In this document: piece after piece, positions 41,839 to 51,399 of the stretch | Layout of the letters: the number at the start of each line of letters is the position of its first letter | Position numbering within the stretch: the stretch's first letter is position 1 | Assembly (NCBI GenBank): GCA_019510305.1 | Contig: JAEKKN010000022.1 | Span: 1 to 64,000 of the forward strand | Origin: Microbacterium sp. | GTDB taxonomy: Bacteria; Actinomycetota; Actinomycetes; Actinomycetales; Microbacteriaceae | DNA: 64,000 nucleotides | Direction of reading: 5' to 3' | Notes under the pieces: generated by a model | The model's database searches: none | Seen by the model: the letters and a program-made list of their open reading frames with translations, nothing else | What the model was told of the DNA's origin: nothing | Made by a program: the position numbers and the translations under genes

Positions 41839-42540
41839 TCAGGCGGGTTCTCCGACGAGGAAGATGTGCGAGGCCAGTTCGACGGGAAGTTCGAGCCCTT
41901 CTTCCTTGCCTTCCATCTGGATGAGGACGTACCCCTCGTTGAAGCGGTAGTCGCCCTTCGCTCCGGGCATGACACCCGCATCGCGCAGCTGCTCGAGCAG
42001 TTCCGGATCGACCTGCGCAGGCTCGGCGAGACGGCGCACAGTGCCCTCGATGGGTTCGCCCGCCGCAGTCAGCTTCTGCACGAGACCGATGACGCCCTCG
42101 TCGAACGTGCGTGCGGGCAGGTCCCCGAGCTGGTCGAGACCGGGGATGGGGTTGCCATAGGGCGACTCGGTCGGATGACCGAGGAGTTCCACCAGCCGCC
42201 GCTCGACCTGCTCGCTCATCACGTGCTCCCAGCGGCAGGCCTCTTCGTGGACGTATGCCCAGTCGAGCCCGATCACGTCGGAGAGCAGGCGCTCGGCGAG
42301 ACGATGCTTGCGCATGACGTCGACGGCCTTGCGCCGCCCTGCGTCGGTGAGCTCCAGCGTGCGGTCTTCGGACACGACGACGAGTCCGTCGCGCTCCATG
42401 CGGCCCACGGTCTGGGACACCGTCGGACCCGAGTGCCCGAGTCGCTCGGAGATGCGCGCCCGCAGCGGCACGATGTTCTCCTCCTCGAGTTCGAGGATGG
42501 TGCGGAGGTACATCTCCGTGGTGTCGATCAAGTCGGTCAT
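41839..42540 (-). CDS. DtxR/IdeR-family iron-dependent regulator
   Basis: 233 aa. Winged HTH at 1-70 (MTDLIDTTEMYLRTILELEE, ARISERLGHSGPTVSQTVGR), then the metal-binding dimerisation domain with HRLAERLLSDVIGLDWAYVH and EEACRWEHVMSEQVERRL, which carries the Cys/Glu/His ligands of the primary and ancillary sites. A C-terminal SH3-like part ends with GYVLIQMEGKEEGLELPVEL. The full three-domain length and the kept Cys fit an Fe(II)-sensing DtxR/IdeR over a manganese-sensing MntR. A DtxR-box-like site lies 18 nt upstream, suggesting autoregulation. It is divergent from serC. Confidence 0.9.
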   Translation of the reverse strand: MTDLIDTTEMYLRTILELEEENIVPLRARISERLGHSGPTVSQTVGRMERDGLVVVSEDRTLELTDAGRRKAVDVMRKHRLAERLLSDVIGLDWAYVHEEACRWEHVMSEQVERRLVELLGHPTESPYGNPIPGLDQLGDLPARTFDEGVIGLVQKLTAAGEPIEGTVRRLAEPAQVDPELLEQLRDAGVMPGAKGDYRFNEGYVLIQMEGKEEGLELPVELASHIFLVGEPA

Positions 42541-42558
42541 CTGGCCCTCCGGGTCTTC

Positions 42559-42575
42559 TTAGGCAAGCCTACATT
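42559..42575. promoter_or_regulatory. Iron box (DtxR/IdeR-like operator)
   Basis: TTAGGCAAGCCTACATT matches the TTAGG-N-AGCCTA core of the 19-bp iron box TTAGGTTAGCCTAACCTAA, with the right half degenerate. It lies in the 99-bp divergent region 18 nt before the regulator start. Confidence 0.55.
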
Positions 42576-42630
42576 CCTGCAGGGACATCGGCGCGTCACG
42601 CGGCGAAACCCCGCCGGCCGCGCACCCTAG

Positions 42631-43752
<1,122 letters not shown>

Positions 43753-43754
43753 CA

Positions 43755-43792
43755 CGACAGCGTGCCGTGGAGTTCCCCACGGCACGCTGTCG
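43755..43792 (+). terminator. serC terminator
   Basis: A perfect 16-bp inverted repeat (43755-43770 with 43777-43792), 6-nt loop, 2 nt after the serC stop. It may also serve the convergent DUF3027 gene. Confidence 0.75.
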
Positions 43793-43928
43793 GCGCTTCT
43801 TCGCGTGCCGAACGATCAGCTCGGCTGATTCACGCACCGGAGCCCGCATCCGGAGAGCGGGTGCTCCGAGGCGCGCCCCTCCCGCATCCGCGGGCGCGGC
43901 TGCCTGCTGTCAGGTGACTGACGGGAGG

Positions 43929-44672
43929 TCACTCCTCGTCGTCGGAGTCCCTCGCGGCAGCGTCCGACTCGTCATCGTCGGAATCGTCATCGTCCGACTC
44001 GTCATCGTCATCGTCGTCGTCAGACTCGTCATCGTCCGACTCGTCATCGTCCGACTCGTCATCGTCCGACTCGTCGTCATCGTCGAAGCCTTCATCGTCA
44101 TCCGACTCGTCATCATCTTCGTCATCGTCCAGTACGACCGAATCGTCGAGCTCATCGATGTCCACGCCGTCGAGATCACCCGCGTGCAGAGCGCGCGGCT
44201 CGTCACCGTCGAGCAGGTCGTCGTCGATGTCATCATCATCATCGTCGTCGTCGTCGTCGTCGAGGTCATCGTCGTCGAGACCCTCCGCCTCAGCCGCGAC
44301 GAGATCGTCGAGCTCGTCGGCGGCGGCAGCTGCGGCCTGCTCGGCAAGCTCCACCTGATGGGCGCGGTACTCGGCGAGCCGCTCGGCCCATGGCACCCAC
44401 TCGGGTGCCAGCAGCGCCCCGTCACCCGGGAGCAGTTCGACCTCGAGAACGGTCGGCTCCTCGTCGTCGACGCGGGCGACCGTGACGGTCCAGTACCAGC
44501 CCGGGTACCCGGGCAGGCGGTTCGCGAAGCGCAGCGACACCGAGCCGTCGTCTTCGAGCAGGTAGCCCGCGGCCGGGCCGATGGACGAGGCCGGCGTGAT
44601 CTCACGCAGCGCGTTCAGCGCGAGATCATGAGCATCGAGGAGACGCTGGTCGGCGTCAGGCGTCGAGGTCAT
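43929..44672 (-). CDS. DUF3027 protein with an extreme Asp/Ser-rich tail
   Basis: 247 aa. Residues 1-115 form the DUF3027 domain (RLLDAHDLALNALREITPAS, LRFANRLPGYPGWYWTVTVA, VLEVELLPGDGALLAPEWVPW). The remainder is one of the most acidic tails imaginable, with an uninterrupted run of 11 Asp and about six copies of SDDDE near the end. Function is unknown; the domain is typical of actinobacteria. It overlaps the cold-shock gene by 17 nt, so the two are translated in tandem. The tail may compete for basic or RNA-binding partners, perhaps the cold-shock protein, but that is conjecture. Confidence 0.88.
   Translation of the reverse strand: MTSTPDADQRLLDAHDLALNALREITPASSIGPAAGYLLEDDGSVSLRFANRLPGYPGWYWTVTVARVDDEEPTVLEVELLPGDGALLAPEWVPWAERLAEYRAHQVELAEQAAAAAADELDDLVAAEAEGLDDDDLDDDDDDDDDDDIDDDLLDGDEPRALHAGDLDGVDIDELDDSVVLDDDEDDDESDDDEGFDDDDESDDDESDDDESDDDESDDDDDDDESDDDDSDDDESDAAARDSDDEE
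43961..44105 (-). repeat. 15-bp tandem repeat coding the SDDDE tail
   Basis: The unit TCGTCATCGTCCGAC recurs head to tail with few changes. A TCG/TCA triplet run follows at 44229-44260. Both are prone to slippage by multiples of three and would lengthen or shorten the tail in frame. Confidence 0.7.
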
Positions 44673-45036
44673 CGGCGACCTTGCGCAGGACGGCCGCGAT
44701 CTTGCGGCTGTGGCTGGAGGAGGGGTACCGGCCGCGGCGCAAATCTGCGCCCATTCCGTCGAGCAGCTTCACGAGATCCTCGACGATGATCGCCATGTCG
44801 TCGGCCGGCTTGCGCTTCGCCTTGGCGAGACTCGGCGGGGCCTCGAGGACCCGCACCGACAGCGCCTGCAGGCCCCGCTTGCCGTCTGCCACACCGAACT
44901 CCACGCGAGCGCCCGCCTTCACCGCCGTACCCGCAGGCATGGCTGATGCGTGCAGGAAGACGTCCTGACCGTCATCGGTGGCGATGAAGCCGAAACCCTT
45001 GTCTTCGTCGTAGAACCTGACCTTGCCGGTGGGCAT
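44656..45036 (-). CDS. Cold-shock-domain protein with helical C-terminal extension
   Basis: 126 aa. Residues 1-66 are a cold-shock domain with the nucleic-acid motifs KVRFYDEDKGFGFIA (RNP1) and DVFLHASAM (RNP2). A second part follows: a basic linker (SLAKAKRKP), a helix DDMAIIVEDLVKLLDGMG, then RYPSSSHSRKIAAVLRKVADDLD. Long forms like this occur across actinobacteria. GAGG lies before the ATG. It is co-translated with the DUF3027 gene through a 17-nt overlap. Confidence 0.92.
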   Translation of the reverse strand: MPTGKVRFYDEDKGFGFIATDDGQDVFLHASAMPAGTAVKAGARVEFGVADGKRGLQALSVRVLEAPPSLAKAKRKPADDMAIIVEDLVKLLDGMGADLRRGRYPSSSHSRKIAAVLRKVADDLDA

Positions 45037-45132
45037 GGGAGAAACCTCGCTGAGTCGGTGTGGAGATATGGCGCGCTCGAACGGAGCACCCTCCTCAAGC
45101 CTAGCGGTCGCCGACGCACTAGGCTGAGAAGG

Positions 45133-45402
45133 ATGAGCACGCCGACTTCAGAGCCCGAGATCCGCAGGGTGGACCGCATCCTCGCGTTCACTGCGCTCGG
45201 CCTCATCGCCGCCTCGATCCTCGGATTCGTCTCGATCATGATCGGCACCGCGAACGGCATGGACGAAGCCGCCTTCGCGGAAGGCGCCTGGCCGTTCATC
45301 GCGAGCATCCTGTACTGGGGTCCTCCGCTCGCCTTCGTGCTGATCGTCACGCTGCTCATCATGAGCTTCGTACGGAAGGGTCGCGCGGCATCGCGATCCT
45401 GA
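45133..45402 (+). CDS. Small two-helix membrane protein
   Basis: 89 aa. Two hydrophobic helices, ILAFTALGLIAASILGFVSIMI (about 15-36) and WPFIASILYWGPPLAFVLIVTLLIMSF. A charged short C-terminus is basic. TAGGCT lies 7 nt before the ATG, with AGAAGG also near. No function recognised. It precedes the helicase-associated gene by 10 nt, and may be in its operon. Confidence 0.75.
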   Translation: MSTPTSEPEIRRVDRILAFTALGLIAASILGFVSIMIGTANGMDEAAFAEGAWPFIASILYWGPPLAFVLIVTLLIMSFVRKGRAASRS

Positions 45403-45412
45403 GGAATCACAC

Positions 45413-47113
45413 ATGAGCACGCACGCCCGACCGCTGGCCGAATGGCTGGCCGCGGCGAGCGATGACGAGCTGATCGCCCTCCTCCGAGCCCGCGGGATTC
45501 GCCCGGACGTCGGCTGGCAGGACTTCTTCGACGCTGCAGAAGCGCTTCTGGAGCCCTCCGCCCTGAACCGCGTACTGCCGACGCTCACATCCGCAGAAGC
45601 CTCGGCGCTCTTCGCGGCCGCCTCCGGAGCGGATGCCGGACGGCAGCGAACCGCGCTCATCGCGCTCGGTCTGCTGCAGACCGACGGAGCGCCCTTTCCG
45701 CCCGTGACGGCCGCAGTGCGCGACCGCCCGGTTCCGCAACCACCGCAGGACAGCATCCCCCGCGCCTCGACGGAGGACGCCGCGGCGCACGCCGCCGAGC
45801 GCGCCCTCACCACGGTGGCTGCCGTCGCCGACCTGCTGCTGCACGCGCGCGACAAGCCGTTGACACTTCTCTCCGGGGGCACCGTGAGCGCCGGAGAGAA
45901 GAAGCAGCTGGCCGAGAACGGCATCCCGGCGGAGTCCGTCGACTCCCTCGTCCAACTGGCGGTCGACGCAGGCCTCGCCGCCGCCGACGGAAAGCGCATG
46001 GGCACGACCGCCGCCGCAGAGCAGTGGCTGCGTTTCTCGGTGGCGGAACGCTGGAGCGCGCTCGTCGGAGGCTTCCACGACTCGATGCCGCGCGGCATCC
46101 GCTCGCCCTCCGGCGGCTGGACCGCACCATCCGCGTGGCCCTCGGCCTATCCCTGGGACCCGGCCTGGCCCGAGCGCAGCGCCGCGTTGCGCGAACGCGC
46201 CCGGCTGCTCGCCGTCATCGCGGACGACGGATCAGAGCCCGCCTGGTCGGCGCCGATGCGAGCGGGGGCCGAGCCCGACGCCCGCGAACTCACCGCGCTT
46301 CTGCCTGCGGAGGTCGACCGGATCTTCCTCCAGAACGACCTCACGGCGATCTCCCCCGGGCCCCTCGCCCCCGCTCTCGACGTGCGACTGCGCACGATCG
46401 CCGATCGCGAATCCGCAGCTCAGGCTTCGTCCTACCGGTTCACCGGCGAGTCGATCGCCCGCGGCGTCGTCGCCGGCGAGACGGAGAAATCGATCCTCGA
46501 CTTCCTCAGCGGGATCACTCTGACAGGCATCCCTCAGCCGTTGCACTATCTGGTCACCCAGACCGCGCAACGTCACGGACTGGTACGGGTGTCGACGGAT
46601 CCGGAGACGGGCCGGACGCGCATCGACAGCGTCGATCAGAACCTCATCGAGGCGATCGCCGTCGATCAGGCGCTACGGCCCCTGGGGCTCACGAAGCACG
46701 TCGGGTCGATCACCTCGCGCGTGGGGCGCGACACGGTCTACTGGGCGCTCACCGATGCACGCTACCCGGCGACGCTGGTCGACGAGAACGGACAAGCCAT
46801 CGCAAGCGACCGGCATCCGCTGGCCCCCTCGGCCACACCGTTCCCCGACTACTCGGCGCTGATCGGGGCCCTACGAGCGCATCAGGGCCCAGACGCGGAT
46901 GCCGCATGGCTCGACAGAGAACTCGATGCGGCCGTACGAGCGCACGCCGTACTCAAGGTCGTCGTCGGGATGCCGGACGGATCGACCAGAGAGCTGATCA
47001 TGGAGGCCACAGGACTCGGCGGAGGACGTCTGCGCGGCAGGGACCGGGCCGCCGACGTAGAGCGGACGCTTCCCGTGTCCAGCATCCGATCCGCCACCAT
47101 CGTCGCGCAGTAA
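45413..47113 (+). CDS. Helicase-associated protein (Helicase_C_3-like) partner of XPB
   Basis: 566 aa. N-terminal helical part (LAEWLAAASDDELIALLRAR), a middle with winged-helix-like segments (LLSGGTVSAGEKKQLAENGI), the conserved block AEVDRIFLQNDLTAISPGPL near 300 and ITSRVGRDTVYWALTDARYP near 435. No NTPase motif is present. This family is nearly always next to the bacterial XPB-like helicase; the mycobacterial pair (Rv0862c with Rv0861c) is the known example. It probably forms a repair complex with it. It lies 11 nt upstream of the XPB gene. Confidence 0.85.
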   Translation: MSTHARPLAEWLAAASDDELIALLRARGIRPDVGWQDFFDAAEALLEPSALNRVLPTLTSAEASALFAAASGADAGRQRTALIALGLLQTDGAPFPPVTAAVRDRPVPQPPQDSIPRASTEDAAAHAAERALTTVAAVADLLLHARDKPLTLLSGGTVSAGEKKQLAENGIPAESVDSLVQLAVDAGLAAADGKRMGTTAAAEQWLRFSVAERWSALVGGFHDSMPRGIRSPSGGWTAPSAWPSAYPWDPAWPERSAALRERARLLAVIADDGSEPAWSAPMRAGAEPDARELTALLPAEVDRIFLQNDLTAISPGPLAPALDVRLRTIADRESAAQASSYRFTGESIARGVVAGETEKSILDFLSGITLTGIPQPLHYLVTQTAQRHGLVRVSTDPETGRTRIDSVDQNLIEAIAVDQALRPLGLTKHVGSITSRVGRDTVYWALTDARYPATLVDENGQAIASDRHPLAPSATPFPDYSALIGALRAHQGPDADAAWLDRELDAAVRAHAVLKVVVGMPDGSTRELIMEATGLGGGRLRGRDRAADVERTLPVSSIRSATIVAQ

Positions 47114-47124
47114 ACTGGACAGCT

Positions 47125-48765
47125 ATGTCTGATGGCCCTCTGATCGTCCAGAGCGATCGCACAGTCCTGCTCGAGGTCGCTCACGCGGATGCCGAGAGCG
47201 CCCGCCACGAGCTCGCGATCTTCGCCGAACTCGAACGCGCCCCCGAGCACATCCACACCTATCGGATCACCCGCCTCGGCCTGTGGAACGCCCGAGCCGC
47301 GGGACACACCGCTGAGGACATGCTGGATACCCTCGAGCGCTGGTCGAGGTTCCCGGTGCCGCCCTCGGTGTCCGTCGACCTGCGCGAGACGGTGAACCGC
47401 TACGGGCGCCTCGTGATCGAGCGCGACGACGAGGGCACCCTGATCCTGCGCTCCAGCGACCCGGCCGTGCTCACGCAGGTCGCGAACAACAAGCGCATCC
47501 AGCCGCTGCTGATCGGACACCCGGCCCCCGACGTCTACGCGGTCGACGCCTGGGCGCGCGGCCAGATCAAGCAGGAGCTGCTGAAGATCGGCTGGCCCGC
47601 CGAAGACCTCGCCGGGTACACCCCGGGCACCCCGCACGAGATCGACCTCGACGAGGACGGCTGGCAGATCCGGCCGTACCAACAGGATGCCGTCGACGCG
47701 TTCTCGAAGGACGGCTCCGGCGTCGTGGTGCTTCCCTGCGGCGCGGGAAAGACGATCGTCGGCGCAGGTGCGATGGCGGCGACCAAGACCACCACCCTGA
47801 TCCTCGTGACCAACACCGTGTCGGCGAGGCAGTGGCGAGACGAGCTGCTCAAGCGCACCTCGCTCACTCCGGAGGAGATCGGCGAGTACTCGGGCCAGGC
47901 CAAGGAGGTCCGGCCGGTCACGATCGCCACCTATCAGATCCTCACCGCGAAGCGGAAGGGCGAGTACGCGCACCTCGCACTGCTCGACGCCCTCGACTGG
48001 GGACTCATCGTCTACGACGAGGTGCATCTGCTCCCCGCCCCCGTGTTCAAGCTCACGGCCGATCTGCAGGCCCGTCGACGCATCGGCCTGACAGCCACGC
48101 TGGTGCGCGAGGACGGGCGCGAGGGCGACGTCTTCAGCCTCATCGGGCCCAAGCGCTTCGACGCCCCGTGGAAGCAGATCGAGGCGCAGGGCTTCATCTC
48201 CCCCGCCGCCTGCTACGAGGTGCGCGGCGACCTGCCGCCGAGCGACCGGCTCGAGTACGCGGCGGCGACCGACGACAAGCGGTACCGCCTGGCGGCATCC
48301 GCCCCCGCGAAGATCGACGCGGTCAAGGAGCTCATCGCAAAGCATCCGGACGAGCGGATCCTCGTGATCGGCCAGTACCTCGACCAGCTCGACACCCTCT
48401 CGGAGGCGCTGGACGCGCCGCAGATCACGGGTGCGACGCCGGTCGACGAGCGCGAGGAGCTCTACCGGCAGTTCCGCGTCGGCGAAATCCAGCTTCTCGT
48501 CGTCTCGAAAGTCGCGAACTTCTCGATCGACCTCCCTGAGGCCTCGGTCGCGATCCAGGTGTCGGGCTCGTTCGGCTCGCGGCAGGAGGAAGCCCAGCGG
48601 CTCGGGCGGCTGCTGCGGCCCAAGCAGTCGGGTCACACCGCCAGCTTCTACACGCTCGTGGCGCGCGACACGATCGACCAGGACTACGCACAGAATCGAC
48701 AGCGATTCCTCGCCGAACAGGGGTACAGCTACACGATCATGGACGCCGACGCGATCGCCGCCTGA
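47125..48765 (+). CDS. XPB/Rad25-type DNA helicase
   Basis: 546 aa SF2 helicase. The N-terminal damage-recognition part has the XPB pattern through about residue 150. The RecA1 domain carries the Q-motif region WQIRPYQQDAVDAF, Walker A LPCGAGKTIVG near 210, GLTATLVREDGREGD (motif III/RED) and DEVH. RecA2 holds VIGQYLDQLD, FSIDLPEASVAIQVSGSFGS and QRLGRLLRPK (motif VI). It unwinds 3' to 5'. I use the ATG at 47125, preceded by TAAACT 8 nt away; the frame is open upstream through the partner gene but that is antisense-shadow coding. Partner gene directly upstream. Confidence 0.94.
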   Translation: MSDGPLIVQSDRTVLLEVAHADAESARHELAIFAELERAPEHIHTYRITRLGLWNARAAGHTAEDMLDTLERWSRFPVPPSVSVDLRETVNRYGRLVIERDDEGTLILRSSDPAVLTQVANNKRIQPLLIGHPAPDVYAVDAWARGQIKQELLKIGWPAEDLAGYTPGTPHEIDLDEDGWQIRPYQQDAVDAFSKDGSGVVVLPCGAGKTIVGAGAMAATKTTTLILVTNTVSARQWRDELLKRTSLTPEEIGEYSGQAKEVRPVTIATYQILTAKRKGEYAHLALLDALDWGLIVYDEVHLLPAPVFKLTADLQARRRIGLTATLVREDGREGDVFSLIGPKRFDAPWKQIEAQGFISPAACYEVRGDLPPSDRLEYAAATDDKRYRLAASAPAKIDAVKELIAKHPDERILVIGQYLDQLDTLSEALDAPQITGATPVDEREELYRQFRVGEIQLLVVSKVANFSIDLPEASVAIQVSGSFGSRQEEAQRLGRLLRPKQSGHTASFYTLVARDTIDQDYAQNRQRFLAEQGYSYTIMDADAIAA

Positions 48766-48832
48766 CACCCCCGACCTCGCCGCTCCGGCAGATAATCAGC
48801 ATCTGCATGTGCGAAGTCACCATAATGGGGAC

Positions 48833-49519
48833 ATGACAGCTGCCCGCATCCTGGTCGTCGATGACGAACCGAACATCCGCGACCTGCTCTCCACGGGTCT
48901 CAGCTTCGCCGGATTCCAGGTGAAGACGGTGGCCAACGGCGCCGCCACCATCTCCGCCGTCCTCGAAGAGGAGCCCGACCTCATCATCCTCGACGTGATG
49001 CTGCCGGACATGAACGGCTTCAGCGTCACCAAGCGCCTGCGCGGCGCCGGCTTCACGGCCCCGATCCTCTTCCTGACGGCCAAGGACGGCACGGAGGACA
49101 AGATCGAGGGGCTCAACGCCGGCGGTGACGACTATGTCACCAAGCCGTTCAGCCTCGACGAGATCGTCGCCCGCGCTCAGGCGATCCTGCGCCGCACGAT
49201 GCAGGCCGACGAGGAGTCGATCATCCGTGCCGGCGAACTGTCGATGGACCAGGACACGCACGACGTCCAGGTCGGCAAGGAGTCGATCGAGCTCAGCCCG
49301 ACCGAGTTCAAGCTGCTGCGCTACCTCATGCTGAACCCGAACCGGGTGCTGTCGAAGGCGCAGATCCTCGACCACGTCTGGGAGTACGACTTCAACGGCG
49401 ACGCCGGCATCGTGGAGAGCTACATCTCGTACCTCCGTCGCAAGATCGACCCGCACACCGAGGAATCGGTCATCCAGACCAAGCGCGGCTTCGGATACAT
49501 GCTCAAGGTCGGCAAGTAG
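48833..49519 (+). CDS. OmpR-family response regulator
   Basis: 228 aa. Receiver: acidic pair in ILVVDDEPNI (Asp11/12), phosphoacceptor Asp in LIILDVMLPDMNG near 55, Thr in LFLTAKDG near 83, Lys in YVTKPFSLDE near 105. The winged HTH has SPTEFKLLRYLMLNPNRVLS, YDFNGDAGIVESYISYLRRK and QTKRGFGYML. A CATAAT box lies 6 nt before the ATG. The sensor kinase follows after 38 nt. The regulon is not indicated by neighbours; the type is close to MprA/TcrX regulators of envelope stress. Confidence 0.93.
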   Translation: MTAARILVVDDEPNIRDLLSTGLSFAGFQVKTVANGAATISAVLEEEPDLIILDVMLPDMNGFSVTKRLRGAGFTAPILFLTAKDGTEDKIEGLNAGGDDYVTKPFSLDEIVARAQAILRRTMQADEESIIRAGELSMDQDTHDVQVGKESIELSPTEFKLLRYLMLNPNRVLSKAQILDHVWEYDFNGDAGIVESYISYLRRKIDPHTEESVIQTKRGFGYMLKVGK

Positions 49520-49557
49520 CCACCGCCCCTCACAGACGTCGACCATGGGAGGACCGC

Positions 49558-51258
49558 ATGGCGCACAAGCCTGACGCGGTCACCCGCTGGTGGCGGGGCA
49601 TCAGCCTGCGCGCCAAGGTCACGGGCGTCACCGTCGGCGTGCTCGCCCTGGGCCTGCTGGTGGCAGGCCTCGGGACCGCGCCCTTCCTGCGCAACTCGCT
49701 GATCGACAACATCAACGCGCAGTTGACATCGCTGGCTTCGACGGACCTCGTCTCGCGCTACTTCGACGTGACCGCCTCGGGCGACGAGACCGTCTACACG
49801 CAGACCGACACGCCTCGGGACTTCTCGTTCGCGATATACGACCCTGTCACCGGGGTCCTCCAGGCCACCGCCGGGAGCGCGAACGGCGGCGACACCCCGC
49901 TCTTCCCCGCCAGCTACTCGCTTCAGGAGGCCGTGGCGAATCAAGACGTGATCATCCCGCTCGAGGGGACGAAGGGCACGAGCTTCCACGCGGCCGTCGC
50001 GAACGCGCAGGGCTCCGGCGGCGGAGCGGTGCGCATCCAGCTGGTCGCCATGCCGCTCTCCGCAGCGGACCGCATCATCAGTCAGTACTTCGGCATCTAC
50101 GTCACGGTGGCGCTCGTCACGATCGTGATCGCGGCCCTCCTCATCCGCGGGCTCGTCACCCTGACCTTCCGTCGGCTCGGCCAGGTCGAGTCCACCGCCA
50201 TGTCGATCGCGGCGGGCAACTTCAGCCAGCGGCTGACCGACCTCGAGCCCACGACGGAGGTCGGCCGGCTCAATGCGGCGATCAACGCGATGCTCGACCG
50301 CGCCGACCATTCGCTCGCCCAGCGCGACCGCACCGTGCGCCACATGCGCCGTTTCATCGGCGACGCCAGCCACGAGCTGCGCACGCCTCTCGTCAGCGTC
50401 CGGGGCTACGCCGAGCTGTATCGCATGGGGGCGATCAAGGGCGAAGAAGACACGGCACGCGCCATGGAGCGCATCGAGAAGGAGGCGATCCGGATGGGCG
50501 TGCTCGTCGAGGACCTCCTCGCCCTCGCCCGACTCGACGAGGAGCGCGAACCCGAGATCACGTCGATCGACCTGCGCCCTGTCGCCCGCGACGCTGCCCT
50601 CGATGTGCAGGCGGCTGCTCCGGGGCGCACCGTGACCGTCGTCGACAAGACGCTCGAAGCGCCTCTCACCGCTCCCATCACACGCCCCGTGCTGCCGTCG
50701 CCCGCTCCCTCGTCCACTGCGCGCGGCCTCTCCCGGGCATCACTGGCGCGGCTGCGCCGCCGTGCGCGCAACAGCAGCGCGCCCGAGATGCCGGCGATCG
50801 ACTTCAGCGAGGTCGAGGACGTGCCGGTGCGCACACCGCCGATCGTGCTGGGCGAGGAGAACAAGGTGCGACAGGTCGTCGCGAACCTGCTCGGCAACGC
50901 ACGCCGATTCTCACCAGACGAGAGCCCGATCGAGATCGTCGTCGACGCCGACCGCGTCCGCGGCACCGGGAGCATCGCGATCGTCGACCACGGCGAGGGA
51001 ATACCACCGCAGATCCGCGATCAGATCTTCGAGCGCTTCTGGCGAGCGGACACCTCGCGAGCACGCGAGACCGGCGGATCGGGCCTCGGACTCGCGATCG
51101 TCGCCTCGATCGTGAAGGCCCTGCACGGCAGCGTCGCGGTGACCGAGAGCCCCGGCGGAGGTGCGACGTTCACGGTGACGTTCCCGCTCGCCCCCTCGCG
51201 CGCGACTCCCGAGCACCTTCTCGAAGACACCCAGCCCCTCGAACCGCTCGAGCTCTGA
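49558..51258 (+). CDS. Sensor histidine kinase
   Basis: 566 aa. TM1 at about 20-45, an extracellular sensor of about 130 residues with no recognised fold, TM2 near 182-205 (VTVALVTIVIAALLIRGLVT), HAMP to about 265, H-box FIGDASHELRTPLVSVRGY with His near 275, N-box VVANLLGNARRFSPDE, then G1 DHGEGIPP and G2 SGLGLAIV. Between the phosphoacceptor domain and N-box lies a Pro/Ser/Arg-rich insert of about 60 residues (PSPAPSSTARGLSR) that is longer than usual. GGAGG precedes the ATG. Cognate response regulator directly upstream. Confidence 0.92.
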   Translation: MAHKPDAVTRWWRGISLRAKVTGVTVGVLALGLLVAGLGTAPFLRNSLIDNINAQLTSLASTDLVSRYFDVTASGDETVYTQTDTPRDFSFAIYDPVTGVLQATAGSANGGDTPLFPASYSLQEAVANQDVIIPLEGTKGTSFHAAVANAQGSGGGAVRIQLVAMPLSAADRIISQYFGIYVTVALVTIVIAALLIRGLVTLTFRRLGQVESTAMSIAAGNFSQRLTDLEPTTEVGRLNAAINAMLDRADHSLAQRDRTVRHMRRFIGDASHELRTPLVSVRGYAELYRMGAIKGEEDTARAMERIEKEAIRMGVLVEDLLALARLDEEREPEITSIDLRPVARDAALDVQAAAPGRTVTVVDKTLEAPLTAPITRPVLPSPAPSSTARGLSRASLARLRRRARNSSAPEMPAIDFSEVEDVPVRTPPIVLGEENKVRQVVANLLGNARRFSPDESPIEIVVDADRVRGTGSIAIVDHGEGIPPQIRDQIFERFWRADTSRARETGGSGLGLAIVASIVKALHGSVAVTESPGGGATFTVTFPLAPSRATPEHLLEDTQPLEPLEL

Positions 51259-51399
51259 GACCTCCCCTGCACATCGGCGGCACTTCGCCGATTGTGCACA
51301 CCTCGTGGCGATCGGAACGGAGAGAGCCGATGCCGGCCTCCGCCGTTCTCTAGCGTCGGAACCCACAGATCGAAAACCCCGCAGATCAAAGGAGTTCCC

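Noticed and set aside
41580..41860. c-di-AMP (ydaO) riboswitch before the M23 peptidase
   Set aside because: Compared with the known conserved blocks, only a generic hairpin is present.
43961..44260. Possible CRISPR array from regularly repeated sequence
   Set aside because: The repeats are 15-bp and 3-bp units without spacers, and they encode the Asp/Ser tail of the DUF3027 protein.
46024..47124. N-terminal extension of the XPB helicase
   Set aside because: The upstream sequence is an off-frame reading of the partner gene; the ATG at 47125 with TAAACT upstream begins the family domain.
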